64,000 nucleotides of DNA from Candidatus Hydrogenedentota bacterium (GTDB lineage Bacteria; Hydrogenedentota; Hydrogenedentia; Hydrogenedentales; SLHB01), in the NCBI GenBank assembly GCA_016215105.1, contig JACRLJ010000037.1, forward strand, positions 1-64,000. Direction: 5' to 3'. Position 1 is the first letter of the stretch, and every line of letters begins with the position of its first letter. The translations under genes and the position numbers were made by a program. Below, one piece after another: positions 18,414-27,668 of this stretch. Under the pieces are notes generated by a model that was given only the letters and a program-made list of their open reading frames with translations, ran no database searches and was not told the DNA's origin.

Positions 18414-19895
18414 CTAAGGTTTCTCGGAACTACGCGCCGCTTCATCTACGCCGCGCAATCCGAGCGCCAATCCGGTTAGCGCCAGGACGCATACCGTGAA
18501 GATGATTCCGTTCGGCGTGCGCGAGGTCCATGTGGTCCAAGGCCAGGGGAAGCGGAAGACCGCCCAGTTCAGGATAAAGTAGGTCCACACGCTGAGCAGC
18601 AGCGCCCGGCGCGCGAATTCGCGGCCGGTCAGGGCTGTCGAATGCGCGATGAACCAGATCGCCAAGAGCAGGCCGATTGCTATTGGGATGATCCCATAGA
18701 TGGTCCATCCGGACGCGAAGTCGATCGCCGAATTCTCGTACACCAGGATCAAGACCGTCTTTCCCGCAATGGGGATCAGCGTCACGAGAAATACCATCAG
18801 ATAGGGCGCCCAACGTCCGTTTATTACGGCGGCGATGGGGAGTATGCCCATGGCGATGCCGATGCCATACATCTGGCCGGGAATCTTCGCGTTCAGGAAC
18901 TCCGCGTTGAGCAGCAAGGTGACATGCGCGGTGATGAGGACCAGTTCGGCGGGGATGGGCAGTACGTCCGCTTCGGCGATTTCGGCGGGTCGAATCCGCC
19001 TTCGGTTGAGCCAGAGGCCAAGGCCAAGCGCGGCGCCCATGGTGGTTCCGAAGGTGGTCTCCATCATGTTCCACCAGTTTACTCCATCTTTCGGCGATGA
19101 CCATTCTATGTGCGAACAGAGCGTATTCCATAGGCCATTCTGAAAGACCTCGGGGTTCCAGGCGTGGTAGGCCTGGAGGCATTGTCCGAGCGGAAAACCG
19201 ATGGCGCCGCCGAGCAGTCCCCAGAGCGCAAGCCGCCAGGCCAGTCCATCCTTCTTCCAGAGCCCGGCGTAGGCAATCGTCATTACGAGGGCAAACAATA
19301 TACCGCCCCAGACTTCGGGGCGCGGCTTGAGCGTGGCTGCGTCGGCGTCGGGACTCCAATACCAGCTTGCAGAAAAGTAGATCGCTGGGAGCGCTTTTTG
19401 CTGCGGGTCAAAGGGCCTGTTGAGGAGATAGACACCGAGCGTGTGTATGCCTACCGCGGCGATGAGAAGTAGAAACAACTCCCAGTACCGGTAGCGCGTG
19501 CCGCTTAATCCCATCCCAAGAAAGACGCCGGCAAACCCAATCCACAGCGCGCCCTTGATGGACAGGCCGAGCATGCCCCAGCGCAGGGCTTCCCAATTGC
19601 CGATGACGGGCGCGTTCTGCGTCAGACCAATGGTCTGGCCGTATGTCATCGAGCCGCCGAATCCGATTGCGATTGTGCCTAAGGCGACCGCACGCACGAT
19701 CTCCAGCGCACTGGCCTTCGGACACAGCAGCAAGGTCAACGTCAGGCTGACGAGGAGTCCGGCGATCATCGCTCCGGTTTCGTGGCCGTACTGGCCGCGA
19801 ATGCCCCACCCCATTCCGCCCGCCAAAGCGGCAAACAGTACCGGCTGCCACCAGGGGACATTCAGGTTGGCGTCACTCTCTATCGAATTGCTCAC
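18414..19895 (-). CDS. Conserved polytopic membrane protein, function unknown
   Basis: 493 residues with about thirteen hydrophobic segments. A striking glycine-rich N-terminal segment (GGMGWGIRGQYGHETGAMIA, from about residue 26) and a second Gly-rich stretch (IGFGGSMTYGQTIGLTQ) recall transporter or channel cores. I recognise this as a type seen in PVC-like genomes but know of no assigned function. It sits between the MFS gene and the secreted phosphodiesterase. The latter shares its strand with a 104-base gap, so they may be expressed together. Confidence 0.8.
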   Translation of the reverse strand: MSNSIESDANLNVPWWQPVLFAALAGGMGWGIRGQYGHETGAMIAGLLVSLTLTLLLCPKASALEIVRAVALGTIAIGFGGSMTYGQTIGLTQNAPVIGNWEALRWGMLGLSIKGALWIGFAGVFLGMGLSGTRYRYWELFLLLIAAVGIHTLGVYLLNRPFDPQQKALPAIYFSASWYWSPDADAATLKPRPEVWGGILFALVMTIAYAGLWKKDGLAWRLALWGLLGGAIGFPLGQCLQAYHAWNPEVFQNGLWNTLCSHIEWSSPKDGVNWWNMMETTFGTTMGAALGLGLWLNRRRIRPAEIAEADVLPIPAELVLITAHVTLLLNAEFLNAKIPGQMYGIGIAMGILPIAAVINGRWAPYLMVFLVTLIPIAGKTVLILVYENSAIDFASGWTIYGIIPIAIGLLLAIWFIAHSTALTGREFARRALLLSVWTYFILNWAVFRFPWPWTTWTSRTPNGIIFTVCVLALTGLALGLRGVDEAARSSEKP

Positions 19896-19999
19896 GGCGC
19901 TCCTCCCTTTTCTCCTGCGCCTACTCTAGAGGATGAGGCGTCGGGAAACCAGTCGGAGCGAGATGCCGCCCTCAGCGAGCGCGGTAGTTCGACTTTCGG

Positions 20000-21541
20000 C
20001 TACGGGGTGCGGTCTACTTTGGTGGAGTCGAGGTAGTCGGTGTTGGCGACTCGGGCGGTGGTCATGGTGAGGTGGTAGCGGACTCCGTTGTTGGTGGCTT
20101 GGGTTTCGGTGGTTTGGCGTTTGACGGGGACGGACTTGGGGTCGGGGCCGTCTTTGAGGAGTTCGTGGAGGATGCGTCCGTTCATGGTGAGCGGGGTGGC
20201 GATCTGATTGAGGAAGCAGAGGGTGGGGGCGAGATCGATGTTGCCGGTGGGCGCGGGGTTGTGGGTCTTGGCTTTGATTTCGGGGCCGGCGGCGATGAGC
20301 ACGTTGTGGATTTCGTAGGGGCTGGAGGTCCCGTGGCCGGCGGGGCCGGGCAGGGTGGTGCGGCCTTTGTATGCGAATTCGTTGGCGTCATCGGTCCAAT
20401 TCGCGGAGACGAGGATGTCGCCGGCGCGGGGATGGTTCCAGTGGATGGCGGATTGGGACAGGGTTCCGGGGATAACGCCCTGGGGCGAACCGGGCGCGGC
20501 CTCTTTGGTGAAAATGGCTCCGGCCCAAGGGGTGGCCTGCAACAGTTTGACAATCTTCGCGATGATCTCGGGGTCGTGGTTCTTGACGTAGATGGCGCCT
20601 TCGGCGACGATGACGTCGCCGCTGTCCTTACTCGCTTTCAGCTTGTTTTCGATGAGGAGCGCGGGAATGTCCGCGGGACCGTTCTGGGTTGCGAATCCGT
20701 GGTCGGATGCGACGAACACGTTGACCTTGGTGGTGAGACCTTTCTGTTTGAGGGTATCGAGAATGCGTCCGAATTCGGTGTCGACAGCGCGCAAGGCGTC
20801 GTTCGTCAATGGCGATCCAATGCCGGATTCGTGGGCGGTATGGTCCGGGTCCGATATCCAGAGAATTGTGACGGCGGGGTGGAATTCGTCGAGTCCAAAT
20901 TTGAGGTAAGCGTCTACGGCGCGGGCGTTGAGCGCTTTGTTGGGCATGGTCTCGGGCGGGACAGGGCCTTGAAGCTGCAGGATGCGGGGTTCGAGTGACG
21001 CGGGCAGAGTCAGCTCGCAATTGAGTATGGCGCCGCCGCTGATCTTGTGATTCAGCAGGAACGCCGAGCCGGGCGAGCCGGAACTCGCGATGAGCAGCTT
21101 CTGGCCGCGTTGCTGGAGCAGCTCTCCGAGCGTGACCGCCGTAATGAGTTTGCCTCCGGTCGCTTCATCGGCCTTCTTCATCCTGTCGGCTGAGCCGGTG
21201 CTGATCCCGGCGGTTGGGTTCGCTTCCGGGACATAGATGCTGTTTCCGAGAATGCCGTGGGTGGCCGGATAGGCTCCCGTGGAAAACGAGGTGGCGTTGA
21301 GGCGTGTTACGGTCGGGAATACCGAGTGATGATCGTCGCACACGAAGCTTTCTTCGCTGAAGGCGTAGAGACGGGGCATGAGGTCCGGGGTGATGTAGTC
21401 CGGCCGCAGCCCGTCCATGACGATGAGCAGACAGGTGTGGTCCTTGGGCATGGGGGCGGCGTTGGCTGAGACGGCAAGGATGATGGCGGTGGCGCAGACA
21501 ATAACTCTACGAGCGAGGACTCTTGCAGTGACGTGTCTCAT
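20000..21541 (-). CDS. Secreted type I phosphodiesterase/nucleotide pyrophosphatase family protein
   Basis: 513 residues of the alkaline-phosphatase superfamily. A signal peptide (about 1-28, ending SANAA) is followed by metal Asp43 in VMDGLRPDY, nucleophile Thr79 in FPTVTRLNATS, a WISDPDHTAHESG metal motif and VASDHGF. The organisation matches ectonucleotide pyrophosphatase/phosphodiesterases, which hydrolyse nucleotides, phospholipid headgroups or sulfated compounds. The substrate is not evident. The gene lies upstream of the unknown membrane protein on the same strand. Confidence 0.9.
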   Translation of the reverse strand: MRHVTARVLARRVIVCATAIILAVSANAAPMPKDHTCLLIVMDGLRPDYITPDLMPRLYAFSEESFVCDDHHSVFPTVTRLNATSFSTGAYPATHGILGNSIYVPEANPTAGISTGSADRMKKADEATGGKLITAVTLGELLQQRGQKLLIASSGSPGSAFLLNHKISGGAILNCELTLPASLEPRILQLQGPVPPETMPNKALNARAVDAYLKFGLDEFHPAVTILWISDPDHTAHESGIGSPLTNDALRAVDTEFGRILDTLKQKGLTTKVNVFVASDHGFATQNGPADIPALLIENKLKASKDSGDVIVAEGAIYVKNHDPEIIAKIVKLLQATPWAGAIFTKEAAPGSPQGVIPGTLSQSAIHWNHPRAGDILVSANWTDDANEFAYKGRTTLPGPAGHGTSSPYEIHNVLIAAGPEIKAKTHNPAPTGNIDLAPTLCFLNQIATPLTMNGRILHELLKDGPDPKSVPVKRQTTETQATNNGVRYHLTMTTARVANTDYLDSTKVDRTP

Positions 21542-21698
21542 GTGAAGCTCGCCTTCTGTGCTTGATTCGCCACAATTGCTGATTAGAAGAAATCAGGGTT
21601 TGCAATAGAAGTTCAGGGCTCGGATTGTGGCATGGACGGGCGGCAATGTAAAGTGTGGGCGTGGTTAGAACAGAGGCAATACGAGAGGAGACCGGTTC

Positions 21699-22508
21699 AT
21701 GGCCGCTGGGCGAGAACTTCTGATTGCCGGGGCGCTTGCGTGCGCGATGCTGCTGGGGCCGATGGGAGATGCGATGGGACAAGTGGATACACGAGAGGAC
21801 GATGCGCACAAGTCAGCGGCGCAAGTCGCGTGGGAGAAGAAGCTTACTGTTGCGGAGCGGGCGCAACCGGGATTCGCGTTTGTGGAGGAGGACCCGAAGC
21901 TGCCGCGCGCGCTGTTGATAGGGGACTCGATCTCGATTGGATATACCCCTGTGGTGCGGGAGTTGCTGAAGGGGAAGGCGAACGTATTGCGTATTCCAGC
22001 GAATGGCGGCTCGACGCGGACCGGGATCGCGAACATCGAGCAGTGGCTGGGATCGGGTAAGTGGGACGTGATTCATTTCAACTGGGGGCTACATGATATC
22101 AAGCACGTGAAGGCGGGGAAGTTGGACGTGGCAGGAAGACGCCAGGTCAGCGCAGAACGATATGAGAAGAACTTGGACAAGCTCGTTCGCCGTCTCAAGT
22201 CCACAGGCGCCGCCATCATTTGGGCGACGACAACTCCGGTTCCGGAGGGGGCGGGGGGGCGGTTCAAGGGTGACGAGGTCGAGGTCAACAAGATTGCGGC
22301 GAAGGTGATGAAGAAGCACGGCGTTCCGAGCGATGACTTGTACGCGCACGTATTCCCGCATTTGGCGGCGTACCAGACGCCGAGGAATGTGCATTTTGCC
22401 AAGGAGGGGTATGCCTTTCTGGGGAAGCAGGTAGCGGCGGCGATCTTGGACGCGCTCGATTTGAGGAAGGGCGCGACAGCGCGACAGAGCGCCGAAAAAG
22501 ACAAATAG
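21699..22508 (+). CDS. Secreted SGNH/GDSL-family hydrolase
   Basis: 269 residues. A signal peptide (about 1-27) precedes block I (LLIGDSISIGY) with the nucleophilic serine. The block III Asn is in HFNWGLHD, and a terminal His is in NVHFAKEGYAFLG. The fold performs ester hydrolysis, commonly deacetylation of polysaccharides. With sialate O-acetylesterase nearby it may trim acetylated glycans; this is inference. AGGAGA lies nine bases before the ATG. Confidence 0.88.
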   Translation: MAAGRELLIAGALACAMLLGPMGDAMGQVDTREDDAHKSAAQVAWEKKLTVAERAQPGFAFVEEDPKLPRALLIGDSISIGYTPVVRELLKGKANVLRIPANGGSTRTGIANIEQWLGSGKWDVIHFNWGLHDIKHVKAGKLDVAGRRQVSAERYEKNLDKLVRRLKSTGAAIIWATTTPVPEGAGGRFKGDEVEVNKIAAKVMKKHGVPSDDLYAHVFPHLAAYQTPRNVHFAKEGYAFLGKQVAAAILDALDLRKGATARQSAEKDK

Positions 22509-22610
22509 AACGCCGGCGCGCTGATTTGCGATGTTGGGATTTCGGTGTAGTGAATCACGATGTTGGCGTCTTAACATTCAGGCACCGCTCAGGAAATGCA
22601 TAGAGTTCTT

Positions 22611-22700
22611 TCGCCCTTACAGGGCTGGTGTTTGAACGTGGTCTGATCCCACGGTTTGCACCGTGGGCTATCCTCTTGCGCCCCTTCCGGGGCTGAAAGC
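22611..22700 (+). repeat. Triple-hairpin intergenic repeat, copy 1
   Basis: Three successive perfect small hairpins: GCCCTTACAGGGC, CCCACGG..CCGTGGG and GCCCCTTCCGGGGC, followed by TGAAAGC. The last two modules recur at 62704-62754 in the same order. This resembles hairpin-rich dispersed repeats seen in PVC-group genomes. Confidence 0.65.
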
Positions 22701-22769
22701 GGCGGAAGCGCGGAGCACGAAGTGGATTCCGCAAGGGTGACCTGTCAAGAGGATTTGAGACTCGACACG

Positions 22770-23081
22770 CTAGGTCTGGGGCGTGTCTTGGGGGGCGGTG
22801 AACGGTTCGTTGAGGTTGCGGACTCTTACCAACTCGTTTCCGATTCGATCGTACTCACCAAAGACGATGACGTCGCGGTAGTCCAGCTTGGCGATGTCGC
22901 AGGCATAGGTGTAGCGTTCGAGGTCTCCGGCGGCGTATTGGACGATACATCGCAGGAGGCGGTCGGAAGACTCCGCGCCGCGCATGCGCGCGAGGTCGGC
23001 GAGAATCTCGTCGTGGATGATGGGGTCGAAGTCCGCGCGGACCTTTTCGACAATGTCTTGAGGAAGGGGTGTTTCATTCAT
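22770..23081 (-). CDS. Small hypothetical protein
   Basis: 103 residues from the start at 23081 (MNETPLPQDIVEKVRADF). The frame is open further upstream, but those residues look like translated repeat-rich intergenic DNA. The protein is acidic and largely helical (IIHDEILADLARMRGAESSDRLLRCIVQYAAGD split over two helices), then LDYRDVIVFGEYD. I recognise no family. The ribosome site is weak (GAAGGCG). It is isolated between repeats. Confidence 0.65.
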   Translation of the reverse strand: MNETPLPQDIVEKVRADFDPIIHDEILADLARMRGAESSDRLLRCIVQYAAGDLERYTYACDIAKLDYRDVIVFGEYDRIGNELVRVRNLNEPFTAPQDTPQT

Positions 23082-23606
23082 GGTAATGCGCCTTCGGTCC
23101 GTGCGGAAGCAACAGAGAACCAAACTCGTGCGCGCCGGGCCCTCCGCATAAGGCGCGCGGCCTTTGCACGTTGGTAGTAGATTCTTCGCTTTCGCTCCTA
23201 AGAAACAAACTTTGTAAGTCGTTGATAATAAACGATCGAGACCTTTGGCAAAATGGACAAGATAACGGGCCGACGCAGCCATGTTTCTTGTCATAAACAG
23301 CTCCGTCCCGGGGTTCTTCGCTCAGAATGACATGACACGTTGGTCGCGCTGTCACCGATTGAGAAACTTAGGCACGTCCTGTGCGCCAATCAAGAACCTT
23401 CGGTTTTGTCCGGTGTTGCTGATTCATCTGCATCGAGGCGGACAGGATATCACAACGCCGTGTGGCGGGTGTGGAAATGCTGTATCCGCGGGGGCTATAG
23501 TTTCTGAGCCTTGCTTCAGTGAGGCGCGATGGAACTGCGGCAGACGGTTGACGTACTGGGCTGGTTCGCGTGTGGATAATCGGGAACACATGGAAGGGAG
23601 AGTATC
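23082..23606. other. Repeat-bearing intergenic region
   Basis: A long minus-strand frame runs across it but is a shadow of the following gene. The region contains a degenerate (about 23177-23200) and a clearer (about 23313-23335) copy of the dispersed HSERSEE-type repeat. The clearer copy has downstream sequence shared with the copy at 48430. A GGGAG ribosome site precedes the next GTG. Confidence 0.55.
23313..23335 (-). repeat. HSERSEE-type dispersed repeat, copy 1
   Basis: It shares the core TTCTTCGCTCAGAATGACA (a shortened form) with 30078, 35555 and 48430. The reverse complement translates to the familiar spurious peptide CHSERSEE found in many genomes. Similarity to the 48430 copy continues about 80 bases downstream (TTGGT..GCGC, CCGATTG.GAAA, GTTGCTGATT). 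Confidence 0.6.
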
Positions 23607-25034
23607 GTGAGCAAGATTTCGATGAGCCGGAGGTCGTTCCTGGCGGCGAGTACGGCAGGGACAGTGATGACTTTGGCGGGCGCGGCGCCGGCGGCCAAGA
23701 AAGCGGCCGAAGCGCCTGCGGTGACGCCGAATACGGCCAAGGTCGTGCCGAGGAAGTTGTCGCCGAATGAGAAGTTGAACGTGGCGGCGATTGGCGCGGG
23801 CGGCAAGGGCTCGAGCGACATCATGAACTGTTCCAAGGAGAACGTCGTGGCGTTGTGCGACGTGGACTGGGAGCGCGCGGCGAAAACGTTCGAGCAATTC
23901 CCGAACGTGCCCAAGTACCGCGATTACCGCGTCATGCTCGAGAAGCATCCGGAGATTGACGCGGTGACGATTTCCACGCCGGACCATACGCATGCGCCGG
24001 CGGCGTACATGGCGATGAAGCTTGGCAAGCACGTCTATGTGCAGAAGCCGCTGACCCACACGGTGGCAGAGGCGCGCTTGTTGACCAATACGGCGCGCGA
24101 GATGGGCGTGGCGACGCAGATGGGGAACCAGGGCCATTCCGGCGACGGGGTCCGTGAGTTGTGCGAGATGATTGGGAAGGGGACGATTGGGCAGGTGCGC
24201 GAGGCGCACGTGTGGACGCATAGGCCGGTGTGGAAGAACCAAGGGTTTGGCGAACCGTTCCCGCCGCAAGTGACACCGGAGAACCTGGATTGGGACCGGT
24301 GGATCGGCGCGGCGCCGTGGCGTCCATACAACCATGCGTACTGTCCGCACGACTGGCGCGCGTGGCAGGACTTCGGCGGCGGATCGCTGGGTGACATGGC
24401 ATGTCATATCATGGATGCGGCCTACATGTCCTTGAAGCTCAAGGACGCGAAATTCTTCACGGTGGAAGTGGTCATGCAAAAGGGGCAGAACAAGCAGACG
24501 TTCCCGCTGACCTCGACGATCAAGTATTCGTTTCCGGCGCGAGGCGAGATGGGGCCGGTGGATGTGTACTGGTACGACGGTCACTGGCCGGGTCCGGACG
24601 GCAAAGAGATTTATAACCGTCCCAAGCGGCCCGCAGGCATTCCCGACAATTGCATCCTGGGCGACGACAACGCCAACGGGTCGTTCCTGGTGGGCGAGAA
24701 GGGCATCATCACGCAGGGCGAGTACGGCGGTAACCCGCGTCTTGTGCCGGATGACAAGATGAAAGACTTCAAGAAGCCCGATCCGTACTTGCCGCGCATA
24801 CCGGGTCAGGACCACGCGCAGAACTGGATCGCCGCGTGCAAGGGTGGCGAGCCGTCGTGCTCGAACTTCGACTACGCCGGGCCATTCACGGAGATGGTCA
24901 ATTTCGGAAACCTGGTGGTGAAGTCCGGCAAGAAACTGCGCTGGGACAACGTCAAAGGCGTGGTCACCAACGTGCGTCATGCGTCGGAGATCGTGAGTAA
25001 GGAATATCGCAAGGGCTGGGAGTTGCCGATATAG
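23607..25034 (+). CDS. Tat-exported Gfo/Idh/MocA family oxidoreductase
   Basis: 475 residues. A twin-arginine signal (MSRRSFLAASTAGTVMTL) starts the protein, so it should be exported folded with NAD(P) bound. The Rossmann domain follows (VAAIGAGGKGSSDIMN), then the conserved lysine motif (HVYVQKPLTH) in a slightly unusual Q-K-P form, and a C-terminal alpha/beta domain. The family oxidises sugar hydroxyls, often C3 of glycosides. It begins at GTG 23607 with GGGAG upstream. A DUF1080 protein and another Tat oxidoreductase follow, suggesting a 3-keto-glycoside route. Confidence 0.93.
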   Translation: MSKISMSRRSFLAASTAGTVMTLAGAAPAAKKAAEAPAVTPNTAKVVPRKLSPNEKLNVAAIGAGGKGSSDIMNCSKENVVALCDVDWERAAKTFEQFPNVPKYRDYRVMLEKHPEIDAVTISTPDHTHAPAAYMAMKLGKHVYVQKPLTHTVAEARLLTNTAREMGVATQMGNQGHSGDGVRELCEMIGKGTIGQVREAHVWTHRPVWKNQGFGEPFPPQVTPENLDWDRWIGAAPWRPYNHAYCPHDWRAWQDFGGGSLGDMACHIMDAAYMSLKLKDAKFFTVEVVMQKGQNKQTFPLTSTIKYSFPARGEMGPVDVYWYDGHWPGPDGKEIYNRPKRPAGIPDNCILGDDNANGSFLVGEKGIITQGEYGGNPRLVPDDKMKDFKKPDPYLPRIPGQDHAQNWIAACKGGEPSCSNFDYAGPFTEMVNFGNLVVKSGKKLRWDNVKGVVTNVRHASEIVSKEYRKGWELPI

Positions 25035-25097
25035 GAAGTCTCGCGCGCGCCGGTTTGCTGCACGCAGGCCGGCGCGCGGATGGAATTGAGAACAGAC

Positions 25098-25124
25098 AAT
25101 TAAGAATTAAGAATTAAGAATTAG
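25098..25124 (+). repeat. 7-base tandem repeat (AATTAAG, about 3.5 units)
   Basis: Three exact AATTAAG units and a partial fourth lie immediately before the ribosome site of the DUF1080 gene. The A+T-rich tract stands out in GC-rich DNA and may act as an upstream enhancer of translation or transcription. This is speculative. Confidence 0.6.
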
Positions 25125-25146
25125 GGGAGTGGGAGGGTCTGTGAGC

Positions 25147-26244
25147 ATGCTGGTTTCGCTGGTGGCGACTCTTGTGGCGTTGAGCGCGGCTCCGGAGGCG
25201 CCGTATCGCGATCTGCTCCAATCGATGGACGCCTGGGACCGTGTGGGCGGCGATGATGGTTCCTTCAAGTTCGATAACGGGGTGGTGAACTTTATTCAGA
25301 CCGGAAGCGAGCCCGCCGCGTTGTTGACGAAAGAGGACTACGAGAATTTCGAAATCGAGTTCGACTTTGAGTTCGGCGATTGGGTGGAATCCGGCCTGTA
25401 TATTCATGCGCCGCGTAATGGGGCGTATCGGGCTGGAATCGAAGTCGAGTTGGAGAGCCATCTTGGCGGCGTGACACCGATTAGCACGGGCGCAATCTTC
25501 CGTGTCGTGCCGCCCAAGGCCGCGTGGACGAAGAAGGACGATTGGAACACGTGTCACGTGTTGATGGACTGGCCGCGCTTGGTCGTTCATATCAATGGCA
25601 CGCTGATGCAGGACATAGACCTATCGACCCATGCCGATTTGCGGTATACGCTGCGCCGTGGCGCAATCGGGTTTCAGCACCAGGGGTGGAAGTTTGCGGT
25701 GCGCAACGTGCGTGTAAAGGCATTGCCGGATACCGAGCATGGCATCGCGTTGTTCAACGGCAAAGATTTGACCGGTTGGAAGCCGGTCGAGGGCAATGCC
25801 CAATGGCAGACGGACAATGGCGTTCTGTCGGTGACCAAAGGAAGCGGCTATCTCCAGCACGAAAAGGTCTGCAAGGATTTTGATTTGCGGTTGTACGTGC
25901 GCACGAAGCCAAACGCTAATGGCGGGGTGTTCTTCCGGTGGCCCGAAGGAGAACCCAAGGAACGCGGGCAGGAAGTTCAGATATTCGATTTCGTGGGCGC
26001 ATCCATGTGTACGGGGAGTGTGTACGGCGTGGCGCGGGCGGACGACCTCGGGTTGACGCCGGGGAAGTGGGAATTGCTGCAAGTACTTGCTCGGGGGAGT
26101 CACGTGGTGACGTTTATCAATGGCGTCAAAGGCGCGGAGACCGATAAGGTAACGGCATTGCAGCCCGGACATATTGTGCTGCAGGCGCATAAGGATGGGG
26201 CCACACTGGAGCACAAAGATATTGTGTTGGTTCCAGTGGAGTAA
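25147..26244 (+). CDS. Secreted protein with two DUF1080 (3-keto-disaccharide hydrolase-like) domains
   Basis: About 365 residues. A short hydrophobic leader (LVSLVATLVALSA) suggests export. Two concanavalin-like beta-sandwich units follow. The first runs about 17-195 (FEIEFDFEFGDWVESGLYIHAP). The second, about 200-365, starts with the family hallmark LFNGKDLTGWKP and includes GGVFFRWPEGEP. DUF1080 proteins include 3-keto-glycoside hydrolases or lyases working with Gfo/Idh/MocA oxidases. GTG starts at 25129 or 25141 are also possible. ATG 25147 was chosen because GGGAGGG lies nine bases upstream. Confidence 0.88.
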   Translation: MLVSLVATLVALSAAPEAPYRDLLQSMDAWDRVGGDDGSFKFDNGVVNFIQTGSEPAALLTKEDYENFEIEFDFEFGDWVESGLYIHAPRNGAYRAGIEVELESHLGGVTPISTGAIFRVVPPKAAWTKKDDWNTCHVLMDWPRLVVHINGTLMQDIDLSTHADLRYTLRRGAIGFQHQGWKFAVRNVRVKALPDTEHGIALFNGKDLTGWKPVEGNAQWQTDNGVLSVTKGSGYLQHEKVCKDFDLRLYVRTKPNANGGVFFRWPEGEPKERGQEVQIFDFVGASMCTGSVYGVARADDLGLTPGKWELLQVLARGSHVVTFINGVKGAETDKVTALQPGHIVLQAHKDGATLEHKDIVLVPVE

Positions 26245-26253
26245 TCAAATAGA

Positions 26254-26325
26254 TCGGACGCGTCTGACCAGTCTGACCAGTCAGACAAGTCAGACAAGTC
26301 AGACAGATCAGACGGCTCAGACAGA
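26254..26325 (+). repeat. 9-base tandem repeat (TCAGACAAG family, about 8 units)
   Basis: Contiguous 9-base units: TCTGACCAG twice, TCAGACAAG twice, then TCAGACAGA, TCAGACGGC, TCAGACAGA, with a degenerate first unit. It lies in the gap between the DUF1080 and second oxidoreductase genes. The 9-base period would be translated as a three-residue repeat, but no gene starts here. Confidence 0.85.
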
Positions 26326-26480
26326 TCTGCGGGGGGTGCCCGTTCTCCGAGGCGGCGTAAACATACCGGACGCATGGACCGGAGCGCGGCTCCGGACGTT
26401 GCATTTACGTTCCGCGATGGGCGATGCTGTGAGGCGATTTGTGGGGCGCATGCAGTTCGGAACGGACAAGGAGAGTACGG

Positions 26481-27668
26481 ATGGCGGGCACACGAAATCT
26501 GAGTCGGCGGACCTTTCTGGGAAATCTCGGCAAGACGGTGATCGGTGGCGCAGGCATCGCCGCTCTTGCGCCCGCGCGCAAGGCCCGGGCGGCGCGCGTG
26601 GGAACGAATGAGAAGGTTCGAATCGCGCTGATTGGGTGCGGGGGGATGGGGACTCGGCACCTTGAGGCGCTTGCTGTCAATCCTCAGTGCACTCTAGCCG
26701 CGGTGTGCGACGTGTTTACACCCCGCTACGAAGCGGCCATGAAAAAAGTCGAAGAAATGAGCGGAAAGAAACCCGACGGCTATCAAGACTTCCGCCGTGT
26801 TCTCGAGCGCGACGACATCGACGCGATATTCGCGCCCACGCCGGACCATTGGCACCCGCTGTTGACGATTCTGGGCTGCCAGGCCGGCAAGGACGTGTAC
26901 GTCGAAAAGCCGGCGTGTCCGACGGTGAAGGAAGGCCGCGCGATGGTTGAGGCGGCGCGGCGCTACGGACGCGTGGTGCAGGTGGGCACGCAGCAGCGGT
27001 CGATGCCGATATTCCAGAAGGCCATGGAAATTGTGCGCGGCGGACAGCTCGGTCCGATCACGTCGGCGACGGCGTGGGTGGGCGTCAACGCGTGGGGCGT
27101 GGGGGAAACGCCGGGGCCAATTCCGGACGGCCTGGATTGGGACCTCTGGCTTGGTCCGGCGCCGAAAGTGCCCTATTCGAAAGAACGCCAATTCGGGTTC
27201 ATGGGCTGGCACGACTACGCGCGGGGCGGGCAACTTACGAATTGGGGCGTTCATCTGATGGACATCGTTCAGTGGGGAATCGGCCAGGATCGGCCGCTCA
27301 GCGTTCAAGCCATTGGTGGCAGCTATCGTGGTGGCGCCGGGGCGCAGAATTACGAGACCATCGAGGCGATCTTTGAATACAAAGGCTGCAATGTGACGTG
27401 GGAGCAGCGGCACTCGAATTTATACCAGGACGGCCGTGGGTACGGGATGAAGTTCCAAGGAACCAAGGGACAACTGCTCGTGGATCGCAACACGTTCGAG
27501 GTGATCGCGGCCGAATCTCCGATTCCGAAGTATGTGGGCGAGCCGGAACGCAGCTGGGCGTGTCCGGAACACCACATCCACGACTGCCCCGTTGCTAGCG
27601 GGGATCGCGCTGAAGGTTCACCGGAAGTTGAATTGGGACGGGGACAGCGAAACGGTCATCGGCGATGA
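26481..27668 (+). CDS. Tat-exported Gfo/Idh/MocA oxidoreductase, C-terminus disrupted
   Basis: 395 residues as read from ATG 26481 (AAGGAG upstream). Tat signal LSRRTFLGNLGKTVIGG, Rossmann motif IALIGCGGMGTRH, and lysine motif VYVEKPACP are intact. After PEHHIHD (to about 27585) the frame departs from the family and stops at 27666-27668. The expected ending continues in another frame from about 27600 to the stop at 27718-27720, starting LAGIALKVHRKLNW and ending TRTYRAPWHL. Roughly 25 codons normally between these parts are missing, so the gene has suffered a deletion plus frameshift. The catalytic core may survive but the C-terminal strand exchange is lost. Full remnant: 26481-27720. Confidence 0.85.
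   Translation: MAGTRNLSRRTFLGNLGKTVIGGAGIAALAPARKARAARVGTNEKVRIALIGCGGMGTRHLEALAVNPQCTLAAVCDVFTPRYEAAMKKVEEMSGKKPDGYQDFRRVLERDDIDAIFAPTPDHWHPLLTILGCQAGKDVYVEKPACPTVKEGRAMVEAARRYGRVVQVGTQQRSMPIFQKAMEIVRGGQLGPITSATAWVGVNAWGVGETPGPIPDGLDWDLWLGPAPKVPYSKERQFGFMGWHDYARGGQLTNWGVHLMDIVQWGIGQDRPLSVQAIGGSYRGGAGAQNYETIEAIFEYKGCNVTWEQRHSNLYQDGRGYGMKFQGTKGQLLVDRNTFEVIAAESPIPKYVGEPERSWACPEHHIHDCPVASGDRAEGSPEVELGRGQRNGHRR

Noticed and set aside
20072-20998. Plus-strand frame of 308 codons rich in Gly and Val
   Set aside because: Antisense to the phosphodiesterase gene; composition typical of a shadow frame.
23424-24980. Minus-strand frame of 518 codons
   Set aside because: It lies opposite the well-supported Gfo/Idh gene, is extremely Arg/His-rich and has no domain; an antisense shadow of GC-rich codons.
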